From Methanoregulaceae archaeon (lineage in GTDB: Archaea > Halobacteriota > Methanomicrobia > Methanomicrobiales > Methanospirillaceae), in assembly GCA_021371995.1 (NCBI GenBank), contig JAJFVA010000014.1:1-64000 (forward strand): a stretch of 64,000 bases of DNA, read 5' to 3'. The notes beneath the pieces are model-generated. The model was given only the letters and a program-made list of their open reading frames with translations, ran no database searches and had not been told where the DNA came from. Each line of letters begins with the position of its first letter. Position 1 is the first letter of the stretch. This document shows positions 8,884 to 19,613 of the stretch, in pieces. A program made the position numbers and the translations under genes.

Positions 8884-10153
8884 GGAGATCCTGAGAAAAG
8901 GGTCTTTTGTTGCTGATGAGATCGAGGTGTATGTTACCCAGGGGCAGTCCGTTTCCGGAGACCTGAAACGTACGAAAATAACCCGTGCTGTGGAATCACA
9001 ATATTTCGGCCTCTCTGTAAGGACAATAAAAGACGGGAGGATTGGCAATTCTTCTTCAAGCAACCCGGGGGACTGGGAAAAGTGCCTCAAAGCATCGGTA
9101 GCCAGCGGGAAACTCGCGACCCCTCAGCTCTGGAAGGGTCTCCCCGGTCCGGTCCCGCTTGACAGCCGGCCCATCGCGTATGACCCTGCCCTCATCCCCG
9201 AAAAAAATGTCCTCGTGGATCTATTGAAAGGGATGATCGATGGAGCTGCATCACATCCTGTTGAAGTCACTTCAGGAGGGGCTGCCATTTCGGTGCAGAC
9301 CCTGACCCTTGCCAACAGCAACGGGGTATATTATACACGGCCCCAGGGTCATGTCTCGGCTTCCATCGAGACGATCCGCGGGAATTCCACCGGGTATGAG
9401 TTTGGGAATTCATACACGCTCGACCTTGATCCGGTATCGATCGGGGAGCGGGCAGGGTTCCTTGCCGCAGCTTCTTCCGGAGGGGTGGATATCAGCTCCG
9501 GACCCTGTGATGTTGTTCTCTCTCCAATCGCCTTTGCCCAGCTCATCGGGGCAGTATTGATCCCGGCACTCTCGGGTCGTAATGTGCATGCAGGCAGGTC
9601 AAAGCTTGCACACTCGATGGGATTGCAGGTGATCGATCCGGAACTGTCCGTTTTTGATGATCCATTCCTTGAAAACGGCCTTTCAAGCACCCGCTGGGAT
9701 GCTGAGGGCGTTTTGACCCGGCAGATCTCTTATATCCGGCACGGCATCCTGGAAAGCTTTTCCTATGACCTGAAGACTGCGTACCGGTACGGGCATGAGA
9801 GCACAGGGAGTGCTGTCCGGACAGGCCACGGAGGTGCCCCTGCCATCGGAAACCACAACATTGTTGTCGAAGGTCCCCGGCGGGATATTATGGACGAGAA
9901 GGCAGTCTATGTCCAGGATGTGGTAGGCGCACATACGGCAAATCCCCTTTCCGGTGATTTCTCCGTAGAGCTGACCAACCCGTTCCATATTTCCGGGGGC
10001 GAGTATGAAAAGCCGGTAAGAAAGGCGATGATGTCAGGGAATGTCTTTGAGATGCTCGGGAATACCGCAGGTCTCGGGAATGATAACAGGGTGATCGGAT
10101 CTCTGGTAGTGCCTTCAATAAGATTAAATAAGCAACATATCATTGGTATTTAA
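8870..10153 (+). CDS. pmbA: PmbA/TldE-family protein
   Basis: A 427-residue partner of TldD. The longer frame from 8825 would overlap tldD by 59 bases and adds residues without family resemblance, so the GTG at 8870 is preferred, giving FPIEEILRKGSFVADEIEVY. It keeps the family C-terminal core (SGDFSVELTNPFHISGGE) but has no HExxxH, as expected for TldE, the non-catalytic or co-catalytic subunit. The overlap with tldD is about 14 bases, and the next gene starts directly after the stop. Confidence 0.92.
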   Translation: MFPIEEILRKGSFVADEIEVYVTQGQSVSGDLKRTKITRAVESQYFGLSVRTIKDGRIGNSSSSNPGDWEKCLKASVASGKLATPQLWKGLPGPVPLDSRPIAYDPALIPEKNVLVDLLKGMIDGAASHPVEVTSGGAAISVQTLTLANSNGVYYTRPQGHVSASIETIRGNSTGYEFGNSYTLDLDPVSIGERAGFLAAASSGGVDISSGPCDVVLSPIAFAQLIGAVLIPALSGRNVHAGRSKLAHSMGLQVIDPELSVFDDPFLENGLSSTRWDAEGVLTRQISYIRHGILESFSYDLKTAYRYGHESTGSAVRTGHGGAPAIGNHNIVVEGPRRDIMDEKAVYVQDVVGAHTANPLSGDFSVELTNPFHISGGEYEKPVRKAMMSGNVFEMLGNTAGLGNDNRVIGSLVVPSIRLNKQHIIGI

Positions 10154-10154
10154 G

Positions 10155-10421
10155 ATGTACATCGATCTGGCCCTTATAGTGGCTGGAATACTGATCGCTA
10201 TCGTAATGATTTTTATTCTGAAGGATATTGTAAAAATTATCATCAATTCGATACTGGGTCTTCTCATTGTTTTTTTTGTAAATTACTTTGACCTTCTCGC
10301 TTACGTCGGGAGACCTGACATCGAATTTACCCCAGTGAATATCCTTCTCTGTGCCATTGGCGGCATCCCGGGAGCCCTGATAGTTATCATCCTCCAGTTA
10401 ACCGGGACACCGATCACCTGA
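10155..10421 (+). CDS. BofA-family small integral membrane protein
   Basis: An 88-residue very hydrophobic protein with about three membrane helices and the C-terminal motif FTPVNILLCAIGGIPGALIVIIL, which resembles the pro-sigma-K processing inhibitor BofA family. In Bacillus, BofA inhibits an intramembrane protease during sporulation; archaeal members have no known role. The ATG at 10155 is one base after the pmbA stop, so it probably ends the lonB-tldD-pmbA operon. A protease-regulating role is inference from family and context. Confidence 0.7.
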   Translation: MYIDLALIVAGILIAIVMIFILKDIVKIIINSILGLLIVFFVNYFDLLAYVGRPDIEFTPVNILLCAIGGIPGALIVIILQLTGTPIT

Positions 10422-10567
10422 CAGTGGGATGACCTGATGTGGATCCCTGCCGTATGGAGTGGCCCCGGGATCACCTCAGATGAAACCTGATCCCAGAAGC
10501 TGCACACCTATGATATTATGACGTACCCGCATCCTATCATATAACGAGGGGGATTTGGGGGGATACA

Positions 10568-11068
10568 ATGGAAGAGATACAATACCGCCTGCCTGATACT
10601 ACAACCCTCCTTCTGATCCAGGGTTCATCATCATTCCTCCTTGCCGGAAAGGCCGGATCACGATTTCCCCTTTGTATAGAATATTTTTCAGGTGAAATAT
10701 GCACAACGCTCGAGAAAGACGATATCATTGCTGTTTCTGCACCTGAAGGTGGTGCACTTGAACCCGCGGTCATGCTCCTTGAGCTGGTAAGGCTCCACCA
10801 CATGCCACTTCTCGTGCTTCCTTCGGGACATCCGGGTTCAAAACGGTTGAAGTATGTTGTCTCTGCCGGCCCGGAAATCTCCCTCGGCTGCGGAATCCAG
10901 CGTGGGACCCATCCGGAGCAGCATATCCTCTGCTCATCTGAAGAACTGGCCGGTCTCAAGCTCAGGGGTACAGCAGATGGGATCACCACAGGCCCTCTCC
11001 CTGTGCAGGCGAATGCGGGTATTCTTTCTCTCTCCACCAGGATTGATCCAAAGCCTCTCCCCGGATAA
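10568..11068 (+). CDS. Conserved-looking protein of unknown function
   Basis: A 166-residue protein, not recognised. It has no signal peptide or membrane helix. The N-terminus (EEIQYRLPDTTTLLLIQG) is followed by an alternating hydrophobic pattern suggesting an alpha/beta domain, with a central stretch LLVLPSGHPGSKRLKYVVSAG and a C-terminal part rich in short polar turns. Three cysteines are scattered and form no obvious metal site. It stands alone between the lonB operon and the ATP synthase operon with a 146-base upstream gap. The ATG is preceded by GGGGGAT. Confidence 0.7.
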   Translation: MEEIQYRLPDTTTLLLIQGSSSFLLAGKAGSRFPLCIEYFSGEICTTLEKDDIIAVSAPEGGALEPAVMLLELVRLHHMPLLVLPSGHPGSKRLKYVVSAGPEISLGCGIQRGTHPEQHILCSSEELAGLKLRGTADGITTGPLPVQANAGILSLSTRIDPKPLPG

Positions 11069-11257
11069 GAAAAGGATTGATATATAATGCACCTGTTCCC
11101 TGGCGGTAGTTCAGACCCGGATCATTAATGAGCACTACAATATTCCGCGCATAATATGGTGCCGAAATTAGTCAATCATTTAAAAATTTTTCTGATAACT
11201 CATCGAAAACGCCATATTTTGATAATCAGCCCTTTTTTCGGCGAGAAAAATATCAAC

Positions 11258-11267
11258 AGATATAAGA
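11258..11267 (+). promoter_or_regulatory. Probable TATA box of the ATP synthase operon
   Basis: AGATATAAGA lies about 50 bases upstream of the atpH ATG at 11311, leaving room for a short leader containing GAGGAGG at 11299-11305. A second AT-rich candidate lies near 11175-11190. The whole 11069-11310 gap holds no convincing gene. Confidence 0.4.
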
Positions 11268-11310
11268 ACAATTCCTGTCAAATATCTCATCTGCCGTGAG
11301 AGGAGGTTGG

Positions 11311-11640
11311 ATGAAGACTGATGTATTAAAGAACATCAAAGCAACCGAAGACGAGTACCAGTCGTTGATAAACACGGTTATGGCTGAGAGGAAACGCAGT
11401 CTTTCTGACGCCGAACTCGAGGCTGACAACCTAGTTATGAAGGCAAGTACCAGTGCCGAAGAGTACCGAAAGATGCGACTTGCAGAAGCACGGGCGCAGG
11501 CAGAACGGAAGCACGCTGAAATTGTCAGAGAAGGCGAGCGGAAGGCTGCGGATCTGAAGGAAAAGGGCAGTAAAAACCTTAATTCGGCCGTGGAACTGCT
11601 GGTTTCCCGATTTAAGGAGAGCCTGCATGCTCACACCTGA
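11311..11640 (+). CDS. atpH: A-type ATP synthase subunit H
   Basis: A 109-residue, highly charged, all-helical protein that forms the peripheral stalk with subunit E. The ATG at 11311 is chosen over the GTG at 11296 because the AGGAGG at 11301-11306 lies between them. Long Ala/Glu/Lys/Arg-rich heptads (about 20-95) predict a coiled coil. It is the first gene of the nine-gene ATP synthase operon; its end overlaps atpI by 14 bases. Confidence 0.9.
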   Translation: MKTDVLKNIKATEDEYQSLINTVMAERKRSLSDAELEADNLVMKASTSAEEYRKMRLAEARAQAERKHAEIVREGERKAADLKEKGSKNLNSAVELLVSRFKESLHAHT

Positions 11641-13600
11641 ACAGATGAGCAAGGTCCTTATCGCTGCGCCTAGGGATTTGATGGATCCCGTCATCACGGA
11701 GCTCTACCACCAGAGGCTCTTTCATGTAGAAGACTTTGTTGAAAATGATCAGGAAGAGTATGCCGGGTACCGGATCGGTGTCCCCCTGGAAGGTGCAGGG
11801 GAGACATCAAAGGAACTGATCAGACTGAGATCGGTTACCGGTGCATTCTCCCTGCGGGCCGATGATCTGGATCCAAAGGCAAAGATCCGCAAATCGCAGT
11901 TGGCGGCGCAGATTGAGCAGGAGCTCCCCAGGATAGAAGATGAAGTGGAAGCACTGCTCTCCCGGAGGATGGCGCTTGAGAATCATGTGAAGGAGACCGA
12001 GCAGAAAATCGAGGCATTAACCCCGTTTTCGGAAATGCGTACCGATCTCTCCCTGCTTCACGGATACAAGACCCTCACTGTCTTTGCCGGCACTATCGGA
12101 AAGAGAATTGACCTGGGGGTCCCCAGCGAGGAATATTATTCCGAATCGAAGAAAGGGAATTTTCTCGTTGCCGTAGTTCCAGTGGAATACCGGCAGGATG
12201 TCGAGAGAAAACTGCTCGATGCGCAATTCCAGCCGGTTCCTGTACCCGATGAGCCCGGCCCTGCAAAGGAAAGGATCAGCGTGTACAATGTACAGTTCGA
12301 GTCCGACAGGAAGGATCTTGATGAGATCGCGACTCAGATTGACGCTCTGAAATCAAGACATTCTGAATTCCTGGTTGCCTGCGATGAGCTCCTTTCCATC
12401 GATGCAGAAAAGGCTGAGGTACCCCTGCGGTTTGCCACAACGGACCATGCATTCATCGTCGAGGGCTGGGTTCCAACCGAAGCCCTGGGTGGTCTGATTG
12501 ATGGTGTCACAACCGCATCCGGTGGAAGAGCCTATGTTACCATGCTGCCGGTCGAGGAAGGAAAAGATCTCCCGCCGATGGAGTATCATAATGTCAGCGT
12601 GGCAAAGCCAAGCCAGTTCCTTATCGACTTGTATTCCCGGCCGAAATATACCGAGCTCGATCCGACCCTGATCGTCTCGATCGTATTCCCCATATTCTTC
12701 GGGATAATCCTTGGTGACGTCGGTTATGGCGCGATACTGCTTGCAATGAGCCTTGGTCTCCGGAAAATTATCAAGGGTGAGGAGGGCAGGATGCTTCTTG
12801 ACGTCTTACGCAATGCAAGCATCTCGAGCATTATCTTCGGTTTCCTGTACAGTGAATTCCTCGGGTTTCCGATTCCCGGGCTGCATCCTGTGCTGCCCAC
12901 GAGACACCTGAACATCGGGGGGGAGGCGGGCGGGCACGGGCCGGCTGTTCCTGAACTGATGCTCATGTCAATCTGGATTGGTATTGCTTACATCACCCTT
13001 GGCCGGATACTTGGCATGATCAACCATGCCCGCCAGGACCACGGTTCTCACCGTACAAAAGCAATCCTCGCAAACCTCGGCTGGATTTTGGTATTGTGGG
13101 GTATCCTGTTCATGATCTGGTCATATTTTGCAATGCCGCTCATGCTCGATTTTACCGGATATCCCCCTGTGGTTGCAGGTGTATCCTTCACTACTGTTGC
13201 CGGAGCAGTGATGGTGGTTCTTGGTATCCTCTTCATTGCAAGGGATTCGGCGCTTGAGGTTGTTGAACTCCCCACGATCCTGTCCCATGTGCTTTCATTT
13301 GCACGTCTGGTTGGAGTGGGTCTCTCGTCAGTTGCTATTGCCATGGTGGTGAACTTTATCGCCATCGGGCTGATTATTGAACCGCAGTTGGAAAATCTCA
13401 CCATTTTTGGTGTATTAATTATTATTGTGGGGGTTTTTGTATTCCTTCTTGGGCATCTTTTCAATGCTATCCTTGGGTTGCTCGGGGGAGGACTGCAGTC
13501 CCTCAGGTTGAATTACGTGGAATTCTTCACCAAATTTTACAAGGGTGGAGGAAAGAAGTACACCCCATTCGGGATGATAAGAAGATTTACGGAGGATTAA
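11627..13600 (+). CDS. atpI: A-type ATP synthase subunit I (a-type stator)
   Basis: A 657-residue subunit a homologue. Residues 1 to about 345 are a soluble, partly coiled-coil arm; the C-terminal half carries about seven to eight membrane helices. The essential Arg of the ion half-channels is in LSFARLVGVGLSSVAIAMV. It couples ion flow to rotation of the K ring. AAGGAGAG before the ATG at 11627 supports this start within the end of atpH. Confidence 0.96.
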   Translation: MLTPEQMSKVLIAAPRDLMDPVITELYHQRLFHVEDFVENDQEEYAGYRIGVPLEGAGETSKELIRLRSVTGAFSLRADDLDPKAKIRKSQLAAQIEQELPRIEDEVEALLSRRMALENHVKETEQKIEALTPFSEMRTDLSLLHGYKTLTVFAGTIGKRIDLGVPSEEYYSESKKGNFLVAVVPVEYRQDVERKLLDAQFQPVPVPDEPGPAKERISVYNVQFESDRKDLDEIATQIDALKSRHSEFLVACDELLSIDAEKAEVPLRFATTDHAFIVEGWVPTEALGGLIDGVTTASGGRAYVTMLPVEEGKDLPPMEYHNVSVAKPSQFLIDLYSRPKYTELDPTLIVSIVFPIFFGIILGDVGYGAILLAMSLGLRKIIKGEEGRMLLDVLRNASISSIIFGFLYSEFLGFPIPGLHPVLPTRHLNIGGEAGGHGPAVPELMLMSIWIGIAYITLGRILGMINHARQDHGSHRTKAILANLGWILVLWGILFMIWSYFAMPLMLDFTGYPPVVAGVSFTTVAGAVMVVLGILFIARDSALEVVELPTILSHVLSFARLVGVGLSSVAIAMVVNFIAIGLIIEPQLENLTIFGVLIIIVGVFVFLLGHLFNAILGLLGGGLQSLRLNYVEFFTKFYKGGGKKYTPFGMIRRFTED

Positions 13601-13603
13601 AAC

Positions 13604-13861
13604 ATGGTAGGAGAAGAACTTGTTGGATTGACACCTGAAATGATCGAGGCCTCACAGGCCGGAATGAAAGCACTTGGCGCAGGGCTTGCGGTAGGGCTCA
13701 CCGGGATCGCTACCGGAATCGCCGAGATGGCGATTGGCTCTGCAGCGGTAGGCGCTACGGCTGAGAACAAGGATGTGTTCGGTCTTGTCCTGTTATTGAC
13801 CGTAATTCCCGAAACCATCGTAATTTTCGGTCTTGTGGTAAGCCTGCTGCTATTATTCTAA
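13604..13861 (+). CDS. atpK: A-type ATP synthase subunit K (rotor c subunit)
   Basis: An 85-residue two-helix proteolipid. A glycine-rich first helix (GLAVGLTGIATGIAEMAIG) and a second helix with the ion-binding Glu at position 70 in VIPETIVIFG fit a single-hairpin c subunit. The start is 3 bases after the atpI stop. Whether the ring binds H+ or Na+ cannot be settled from what is visible. Confidence 0.95.
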   Translation: MVGEELVGLTPEMIEASQAGMKALGAGLAVGLTGIATGIAEMAIGSAAVGATAENKDVFGLVLLLTVIPETIVIFGLVVSLLLLF

Positions 13862-13876
13862 AAGTAGGAGCAGACC

Positions 13877-14455
13877 ATGGGACTGGAAGTGGTCATCGAA
13901 GAGATCAGGGCTAAAGGAAAGAACGAGTCAGAACGGATCAGGAAAGATACCCAGGCTGAGGTCAACAGTATCCTGAAGGCCGCACAGGAGAAAGCGGAGC
14001 GGATCAAGCTGGCAGCAGACCAGGACGTCGAAAAACAGACATCCCACATTATGAATCAGGAGGCGTCTGCTGCAAACCTGGTGGTGAAGAGGCAGCTCCT
14101 GAACACCCAGAAGGACCTCCTCGACCAGGTCTATTCAGATGCTCTTTCCCGGATTGCCAGGCTCCCGGAAGATTTTCACCGCGATGCGATGAAAACTCTT
14201 CTGGCCAAAGCGAAGGCAGAGATCCCTGAAGGCATTGTCCATTGCAGCCAGCGGGACAATGAGATCCTCAGCAGGATACTATCTTCCGATACATCCTTGA
14301 AGGGGTATACAAAGGGAGCCCCGGTTGAGATCGAAGGCGGTGTCATTATCGAGAGTAAAGACGGGGAGCTCCAGATCGATTACAGTTACCGGACTTTCCT
14401 GAGCGGCGTGTGGGAGACAGGGTTGAAGGATGCTTCTGGAATCCTGTTCAGCTGA
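13877..14455 (+). CDS. atpE: A-type ATP synthase subunit E
   Basis: A 192-residue peripheral-stalk protein. The N-terminal 90 residues are a long charged helix (AKGKNESERIRKDTQAEVNS) that pairs with subunit H; the C-terminal part is a globular head that binds the A/B hexamer, with the conserved GGVIIESKDGELQIDYSYRT. It lies 15 bases after atpK with a usable GTAGGAG ribosome binding site. Confidence 0.95.
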   Translation: MGLEVVIEEIRAKGKNESERIRKDTQAEVNSILKAAQEKAERIKLAADQDVEKQTSHIMNQEASAANLVVKRQLLNTQKDLLDQVYSDALSRIARLPEDFHRDAMKTLLAKAKAEIPEGIVHCSQRDNEILSRILSSDTSLKGYTKGAPVEIEGGVIIESKDGELQIDYSYRTFLSGVWETGLKDASGILFS

Positions 14456-14466
14456 GGTGATGGGGG

Positions 14467-15522
14467 GTGGCTGAAACCAGTGCCGGTCCTGTACCGTATG
14501 TGTACGTCTGTACGAGGATGCGGGTGAGAAAGTCAAAGCTCATCCCGAGGGAGGACTATCTCCGTCTGCTTAACATGAGTATCCCGGAAATCACCCGGTT
14601 CATCGAAGAAACTCAGTATAAGCGGGAGATTGACGAGCTTGCCTCATCGTTCCAGGGAATTGACCTCATTGAACTTGCACTCTCCTGGAACCTCGCAAAG
14701 GAATACCAGAGCATTCAGGAAATTTCTCCGGGAATTCTCAAACGGTTTACCCGTTCATACCTGCGAAAATGGGATATCCAGAATGTCCTGACCATCTTCA
14801 GAGGAAAAACCCAGGGAATGAAACCCGGGAAGATTCGGGAGATCCTGGTCCCTGCAGGTGAAATGGACAGAGTGTTCCTGGACCGCCTCGTCAAGGAGGA
14901 GAATCCAGAGAGAATCCTTGAGGCACTCAAAGGAAAATCAGTGTATCCGGTTATTGCAGCAGGATTCGCTACTGCAATCACGGAGGAGTCCTTTGCAAAA
15001 ATTGAGAATGAACTCTACAAGGAGTTCTACGCAAATCTCCTTTCCGAAGCAATGAGTGGGTTCAAAGGAGGAAAACAGTTCCTGGAGTATATCCTTCTGG
15101 ATATCGACATGATGAATATCAGGAATATGTTCAGACTCCGGGCAGACCGGTTGCTTGAGAAGGCCGGTACCATGATGATACCAGGAGGGACGTTTTCAAT
15201 CGGCGATTTTGAGGATCTCATTGTCCTTGAGGATGAGAAAGATTTCATTGAAGCCCTGAAATCAAAGTTGAAATTAAAGTCGCTCCTTGTACTCCTTGAC
15301 GAACTGAGCAGTGAGAAATCTCTTCGTGAGATTGAGATTGACCTGATCAAGGTCCAGCTTGCTCAGATGGAGTCATTATCGAAACTGAATCCCTTCTCGA
15401 TACACCCCATCCTCACCTACCTTGAGAAAAAGAAGTACGAGATCTTCAATCTCCGCGCGATTGCCCGGGGAAAGGAAGTCAATCTTCCGACTGACCGGAT
15501 ACGGGGTTACCTGGTGATGTGA
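14467..15522 (+). CDS. atpC: A-type ATP synthase subunit C
   Basis: A 351-residue V-type d-like subunit linking the central stalk to the membrane ring. The signature [21 protein letters not shown] near the start is the typical archaeal C-subunit N-terminus. The GTG at 14467 follows GAGGTGAT by a normal spacing. The rest is helical with the repeated three-helix pattern of the family. It directly abuts atpF. Confidence 0.93.
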   Translation: MAETSAGPVPYVYVCTRMRVRKSKLIPREDYLRLLNMSIPEITRFIEETQYKREIDELASSFQGIDLIELALSWNLAKEYQSIQEISPGILKRFTRSYLRKWDIQNVLTIFRGKTQGMKPGKIREILVPAGEMDRVFLDRLVKEENPERILEALKGKSVYPVIAAGFATAITEESFAKIENELYKEFYANLLSEAMSGFKGGKQFLEYILLDIDMMNIRNMFRLRADRLLEKAGTMMIPGGTFSIGDFEDLIVLEDEKDFIEALKSKLKLKSLLVLLDELSSEKSLREIEIDLIKVQLAQMESLSKLNPFSIHPILTYLEKKKYEIFNLRAIARGKEVNLPTDRIRGYLVM

Positions 15523-15523
15523 G

Positions 15524-15826
15524 ATGGAGATAGCGGTTGTAGGCAGCAGCGATTTCGTTCTCGGTTTCAGGCTTGCAGGGGTCAGGAAGACCTATGCAGC
15601 AGAATCAGACGAAAAACTTGTCGAAAACATCACCCGGGTTCTGGATGACGGCACGATCGGAATTCTTGTCCTCCAGAGCAGGGATATGAACAGGATCCCG
15701 CGGCGTCTCCAGGCCACGCTCGAAAATTCTGTAAAACCGACGGTTATTGCCGTAGGTGGCGAGGAGGGAGGAATGTCCATGAGGGAGAGAATAAAGCGAT
15801 CAGTGGGTGTTGATCTGTGGAAGTAA
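15524..15826 (+). CDS. atpF: A-type ATP synthase subunit F
   Basis: A 100-residue Rossmann-like subunit of the central stalk. It begins [20 protein letters not shown], the hallmark of F subunits, and includes [18 protein letters not shown]. The start is a single base past the atpC stop, and the end overlaps atpA by 10 bases. Confidence 0.95.
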   Translation: MEIAVVGSSDFVLGFRLAGVRKTYAAESDEKLVENITRVLDDGTIGILVLQSRDMNRIPRRLQATLENSVKPTVIAVGGEEGGMSMRERIKRSVGVDLWK

Positions 15827-17580
15827 AAGAGAAGAAAGAGAAAGGCCAGGAAGGAGTCCTCAAGCGGATTGCCGGCCCTGTCGTCACTGCGGTCAATATT
15901 GATGCGCACATGTATGATGTGGTGAAGGTCGGCCATGAGGAGCTCATGGGAGAGGTCATCAAGATTCAGGGTGATGAGACCATCATCCAGGTCTACGAGG
16001 ACACCTCAGGGATCAGACCCGGAGAACCCGTGACCAACACGGGGCTTTCTCTCGCCGTGGAGCTTGGTCCGGGACTCCTGACCAGTATTTATGACGGGAT
16101 ACAGAGGCCCCTGTCCGTACTAGTGGACAAGATGGGAGATTTCATCCAGCGGGGAGTCTCTGCACCCGGGCTTGATCACCAGAAGAAATGGGAATTCAGG
16201 CCCCTTGTAAAGGAAGGAGACAAGGTGTCCCCCGGCACTATAATCGGGGAGGTCCAGGAGACAAACATTGTCCACCGGATTCTCGTTCCTCCGAATGTGC
16301 AGGGAGGAACAGTAAAAAGTATAAAACGGGGGTCTTTCACCATCGAGGAGATCATCTGCACCCTGGATTCGGGTGTAGAACTTACGATGATGCAGAAATG
16401 GCCGGTACGTGTACCCCGCCCGGTCATGGAGAAGATGAACCCGACGATTCCGCTGATTACGGGACAACGGATTCTTGACGGATTGTTCCCTATCGCAAAA
16501 GGAGGCACCGCCGCGATTCCCGGTCCGTTCGGGAGCGGAAAAACCGTGACACAACAGCAGCTTGCAAAATGGAGCGATGCTGAGATTGTGGTTTATATCG
16601 GGTGCGGAGAGCGGGGGAACGAGATGACCGAGGTGCTGACCGAGTTCCCGGAGCTCGAGGACCCAAAGACCGGAAAACCACTCATGGAGCGGACGGTGCT
16701 CATCGCAAACACGAGCAACATGCCTGTCGCTGCCCGTGAAGCATCGGTTTACACCGGTATCACCATTGCTGAGTATTTCAGGGATATGGGATATGATGTC
16801 TCGCTGATGGCAGACTCGACTTCCCGCTGGGCAGAGGCGATGAGGGAGATCTCATCACGGCTCGAAGAGATGCCCGGGGAAGAGGGGTACCCGGCGTACC
16901 TTGCAGCCCGCCTCTCCGAGTTCTACGAGCGGGCAGGGCTTGTGAAAGCACTCTGCGGAAAGAATGGTTCCGTATCTGTCATCGGAGCCGTATCACCCCC
17001 TGGCGGAGACTTTTCAGAGCCGGTTACCCAGAACACGCTCCGTATCGTAAAGGTGTTCTGGGCGCTCGATGCAAAGCTCTCGCAGCGCAGACATTTCCCG
17101 GCAATCAACTGGCTGAACTCCTACTCGCTCTATCTGGATACCCTCCATGACTGGTATGATAAGGAGGTATCCCCGGAATGGAACGTGCTTCGTTCGTGGG
17201 CCATGGAAGTGCTCCAGAAGGAGGCTGAACTCCAGGAGATCGTCCAGCTGGTGGGATCTGACGCTTTACCCGAGGCAGAGCAGCTGACCATCGAGATTGC
17301 CAGGATGATCCGTGAGATCTTCCTCCAGCAGAATGCATACGATCCAGTGGATACCTTCTGCGATATGGCAAAACAGTATGACATGATGAAAGCGATCAAG
17401 GGCTTTGCAGACCTTGCCTATGCCGCACAGACTGCCGGGGTCTCCCCGGCACAGATTATCTCGATAAAATCCAAGAATGACCTGCCCCAGATCAAGTTCA
17501 TCAAGGATTACAAACCGGAACTGGAACGCATCCAGAAGAACATGGATAGTGAAATCAACACCCTGAGGTCGTCAGCATGA
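15817..17580 (+). CDS. atpA: A-type ATP synthase catalytic subunit A
   Basis: A 587-residue catalytic subunit. The P-loop GPFGSGKT is at 236-243, the catalytic Glu region [13 protein letters not shown] follows, and the characteristic non-homologous insert is at about 110-200. Three A and three B subunits form the soluble head. The GTG at 15817 starts within the end of atpF. Its TGA overlaps the ATG of atpB. Confidence 0.98.
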   Translation: MEVKEKKEKGQEGVLKRIAGPVVTAVNIDAHMYDVVKVGHEELMGEVIKIQGDETIIQVYEDTSGIRPGEPVTNTGLSLAVELGPGLLTSIYDGIQRPLSVLVDKMGDFIQRGVSAPGLDHQKKWEFRPLVKEGDKVSPGTIIGEVQETNIVHRILVPPNVQGGTVKSIKRGSFTIEEIICTLDSGVELTMMQKWPVRVPRPVMEKMNPTIPLITGQRILDGLFPIAKGGTAAIPGPFGSGKTVTQQQLAKWSDAEIVVYIGCGERGNEMTEVLTEFPELEDPKTGKPLMERTVLIANTSNMPVAAREASVYTGITIAEYFRDMGYDVSLMADSTSRWAEAMREISSRLEEMPGEEGYPAYLAARLSEFYERAGLVKALCGKNGSVSVIGAVSPPGGDFSEPVTQNTLRIVKVFWALDAKLSQRRHFPAINWLNSYSLYLDTLHDWYDKEVSPEWNVLRSWAMEVLQKEAELQEIVQLVGSDALPEAEQLTIEIARMIREIFLQQNAYDPVDTFCDMAKQYDMMKAIKGFADLAYAAQTAGVSPAQIISIKSKNDLPQIKFIKDYKPELERIQKNMDSEINTLRSSA

Positions 17581-18968
17581 AGGAGTACAGAACGATATCG
17601 AAGATCGCTGGCCCGCTGGTATTTGTCGAGAAGACTGAACCTGTCGGGTATGGCGAACTTGTAAATATCGCCCTCTGGGATGGTTCCATCAAGCGGGGGC
17701 AGGTGCTCGACACGAGCGATTCCCTCGTCGTTGTGCAGGTCTTTGAGACCACCGCCGGTATCGGAAGAGATTCCGGAGTGCGGTTCCTTGGTGAGACTAT
17801 CAAGATGCCGGTCGGAAAGGAGATGCTTGGCCGTATTCTTTCCGGAGGCGGAAAACCGATTGACGGGGGACCTGAGATTGTTCCTGAAAAGAGGCTCGAT
17901 ATCACCGGCGCTGCCATCAATCCCTATGCCAGAGCCTCCCCAGAGGAATTTATCCAGACCGGAATATCGACCATTGACGGAACAAATACCCTGGTCAGGG
18001 GGCAGAAACTTCCAATTTTCTCCGGCGCCGGGCTTCCCCATAATAACATTGCCCTCCAGATCGCACGTCAGTCTAAGGTGCTCGGTTCCCAGGAAGCCTT
18101 CGCCGTAGTGTTTGCCGCAATGGGTATTACGAAAGAAGAGGCCAATCATTTCATGCAGGACTTCGAGAGGACGGGCGCTCTTGAACGGGCAGTCGTCTTC
18201 CTCAACCTTGCTGATGACCCGGCCGTTGAGCGTATCATCACTCCCCGTCTCGCACTGACTACTGCGGAATACCTTGCTTTCGAACTCGACATGCATGTGC
18301 TTGTTATCCTCACCGACATGACCAATTACTGCGAGGCTCTTCGTCAGATTGGTGCTGCCCGTGAAGAAGTACCGGGCCGCAGAGGTTATCCCGGATACAT
18401 GTACACTGATCTTGCCGGTATCTATGAAAGGGCAGGGATCATCAAGGGCAAGAAAGGTTCAATCACGCAGTTCCCGATCCTCACGATGCCGGGTGATGAT
18501 ATCACGCACCCCATCCCGGACCTGACAGGGTATATTACCGAAGGCCAGATCGTGGTATCGCGTGAACTCCACAGGAAGGGCATATATCCGCCAATCAATG
18601 TTCTTCCCTCCCTCTCCCGCCTGATGAACCTTGGTATCGGGAAAGAGCATACCCGTGAAGACCACAAGAAAGTCTCTGACCAGCTCTATGCTGCATATGC
18701 CGAGGGCAATGATCTCCGGGGACTGGTTGCTATCGTCGGAAAAGACGCATTGTCTGAACGTGACCGGATGTTTCTGGAGTTCGCTGACCTGTTCGAGAAC
18801 CGGTTTGTCCGCCAGGGATACGACGAGGACCGATCGATCTTTGAAACCCTCGACGGAGGATGGAACCTCCTTGCAACATTACCGGTCGAGCAGCTTGTCC
18901 GTATCGACCGCGACCTGATCAACAAGTATCACCCGAAATTCAGACAGGGTGCAAAGGCACAGGGGTAA
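17577..18968 (+). CDS. atpB: A-type ATP synthase regulatory subunit B
   Basis: A 463-residue nucleotide-binding regulatory subunit. In place of a true P-loop it has [12 protein letters not shown], which marks B rather than A. Other signatures are TGISTIDG and the [20 protein letters not shown] stretch. It is coupled to atpA by an ATGA overlap. Confidence 0.98.
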   Translation: MKEYRTISKIAGPLVFVEKTEPVGYGELVNIALWDGSIKRGQVLDTSDSLVVVQVFETTAGIGRDSGVRFLGETIKMPVGKEMLGRILSGGGKPIDGGPEIVPEKRLDITGAAINPYARASPEEFIQTGISTIDGTNTLVRGQKLPIFSGAGLPHNNIALQIARQSKVLGSQEAFAVVFAAMGITKEEANHFMQDFERTGALERAVVFLNLADDPAVERIITPRLALTTAEYLAFELDMHVLVILTDMTNYCEALRQIGAAREEVPGRRGYPGYMYTDLAGIYERAGIIKGKKGSITQFPILTMPGDDITHPIPDLTGYITEGQIVVSRELHRKGIYPPINVLPSLSRLMNLGIGKEHTREDHKKVSDQLYAAYAEGNDLRGLVAIVGKDALSERDRMFLEFADLFENRFVRQGYDEDRSIFETLDGGWNLLATLPVEQLVRIDRDLINKYHPKFRQGAKAQG

Positions 18969-18974
18969 CGGCAC

Positions 18975-19601
18975 ATGGCGCTGCGAGATATCAAGCCCAC
19001 ACGATCGGAACTGATCAACCTGAAACGGCGGATAGCACTGTCAGAGCGTGGGTACAAGATCCTCAAGATGAAGCGCGATGGCCTGATCATAGAATTTTTC
19101 AAGGTGCTTGAAACGGCGAAGGACAGCCAGAGCGACCTCCAGAAAAAGTACGAACGTGCTATCCAGATGATGGCATTTGCAAATACCGTCGAGGGCGCAA
19201 TTGGGGTGAAATCTGCAGCGTTCTCCGTCCAGGAGGTGCCGGATATTACCCTTGCAAGCAAAAATATCATGGGCGTTGTTGTTCCTCAGATCGAGTCATC
19301 AAAGGTGAAAAAGAGCCTTGTTGATCGGGGTTACGGGCTCCTTGGGACAACATCGGCCATTGATGAGGCTGCATCGTCCTACGAAGACCTTGTAGATGCA
19401 ATTATTGAGAGTGCCGAGATCGAGACAACCATGAAGAAACTCCTTGATGAGATCGAGTCCACGAAACGGCGGGTGAACGCCCTGGAGTTCAAGGTAATTC
19501 CGGAACTTACCGAAGCACGTGATTTCATCAAGATGCGGCTTGATGAGATGGAGCGGGAAGAGCTGTTCAGGCTTAAGAAGATCAAAGCACGAAATACATA
19601 A
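18975..19601 (+). CDS. atpD: A-type ATP synthase subunit D
   Basis: A 208-residue central-stalk shaft. The N-terminal LRDIKPTRSELINLKRRIA and the C-terminal RRVNALEFKVIPELTEARDF are family signatures. Two long antiparallel helices are predicted. It is the last ATP synthase gene; pgk begins 12 bases after its stop. Confidence 0.96.
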   Translation: MALRDIKPTRSELINLKRRIALSERGYKILKMKRDGLIIEFFKVLETAKDSQSDLQKKYERAIQMMAFANTVEGAIGVKSAAFSVQEVPDITLASKNIMGVVVPQIESSKVKKSLVDRGYGLLGTTSAIDEAASSYEDLVDAIIESAEIETTMKKLLDEIESTKRRVNALEFKVIPELTEARDFIKMRLDEMEREELFRLKKIKARNT

Positions 19602-19613
19602 CAGAGGAAGGGA

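Noticed and set aside
17508-18296. 262-codon minus-strand frame across atpA/atpB
   Set aside because: It is antisense to highly conserved ATP synthase genes with no protein-like motifs.
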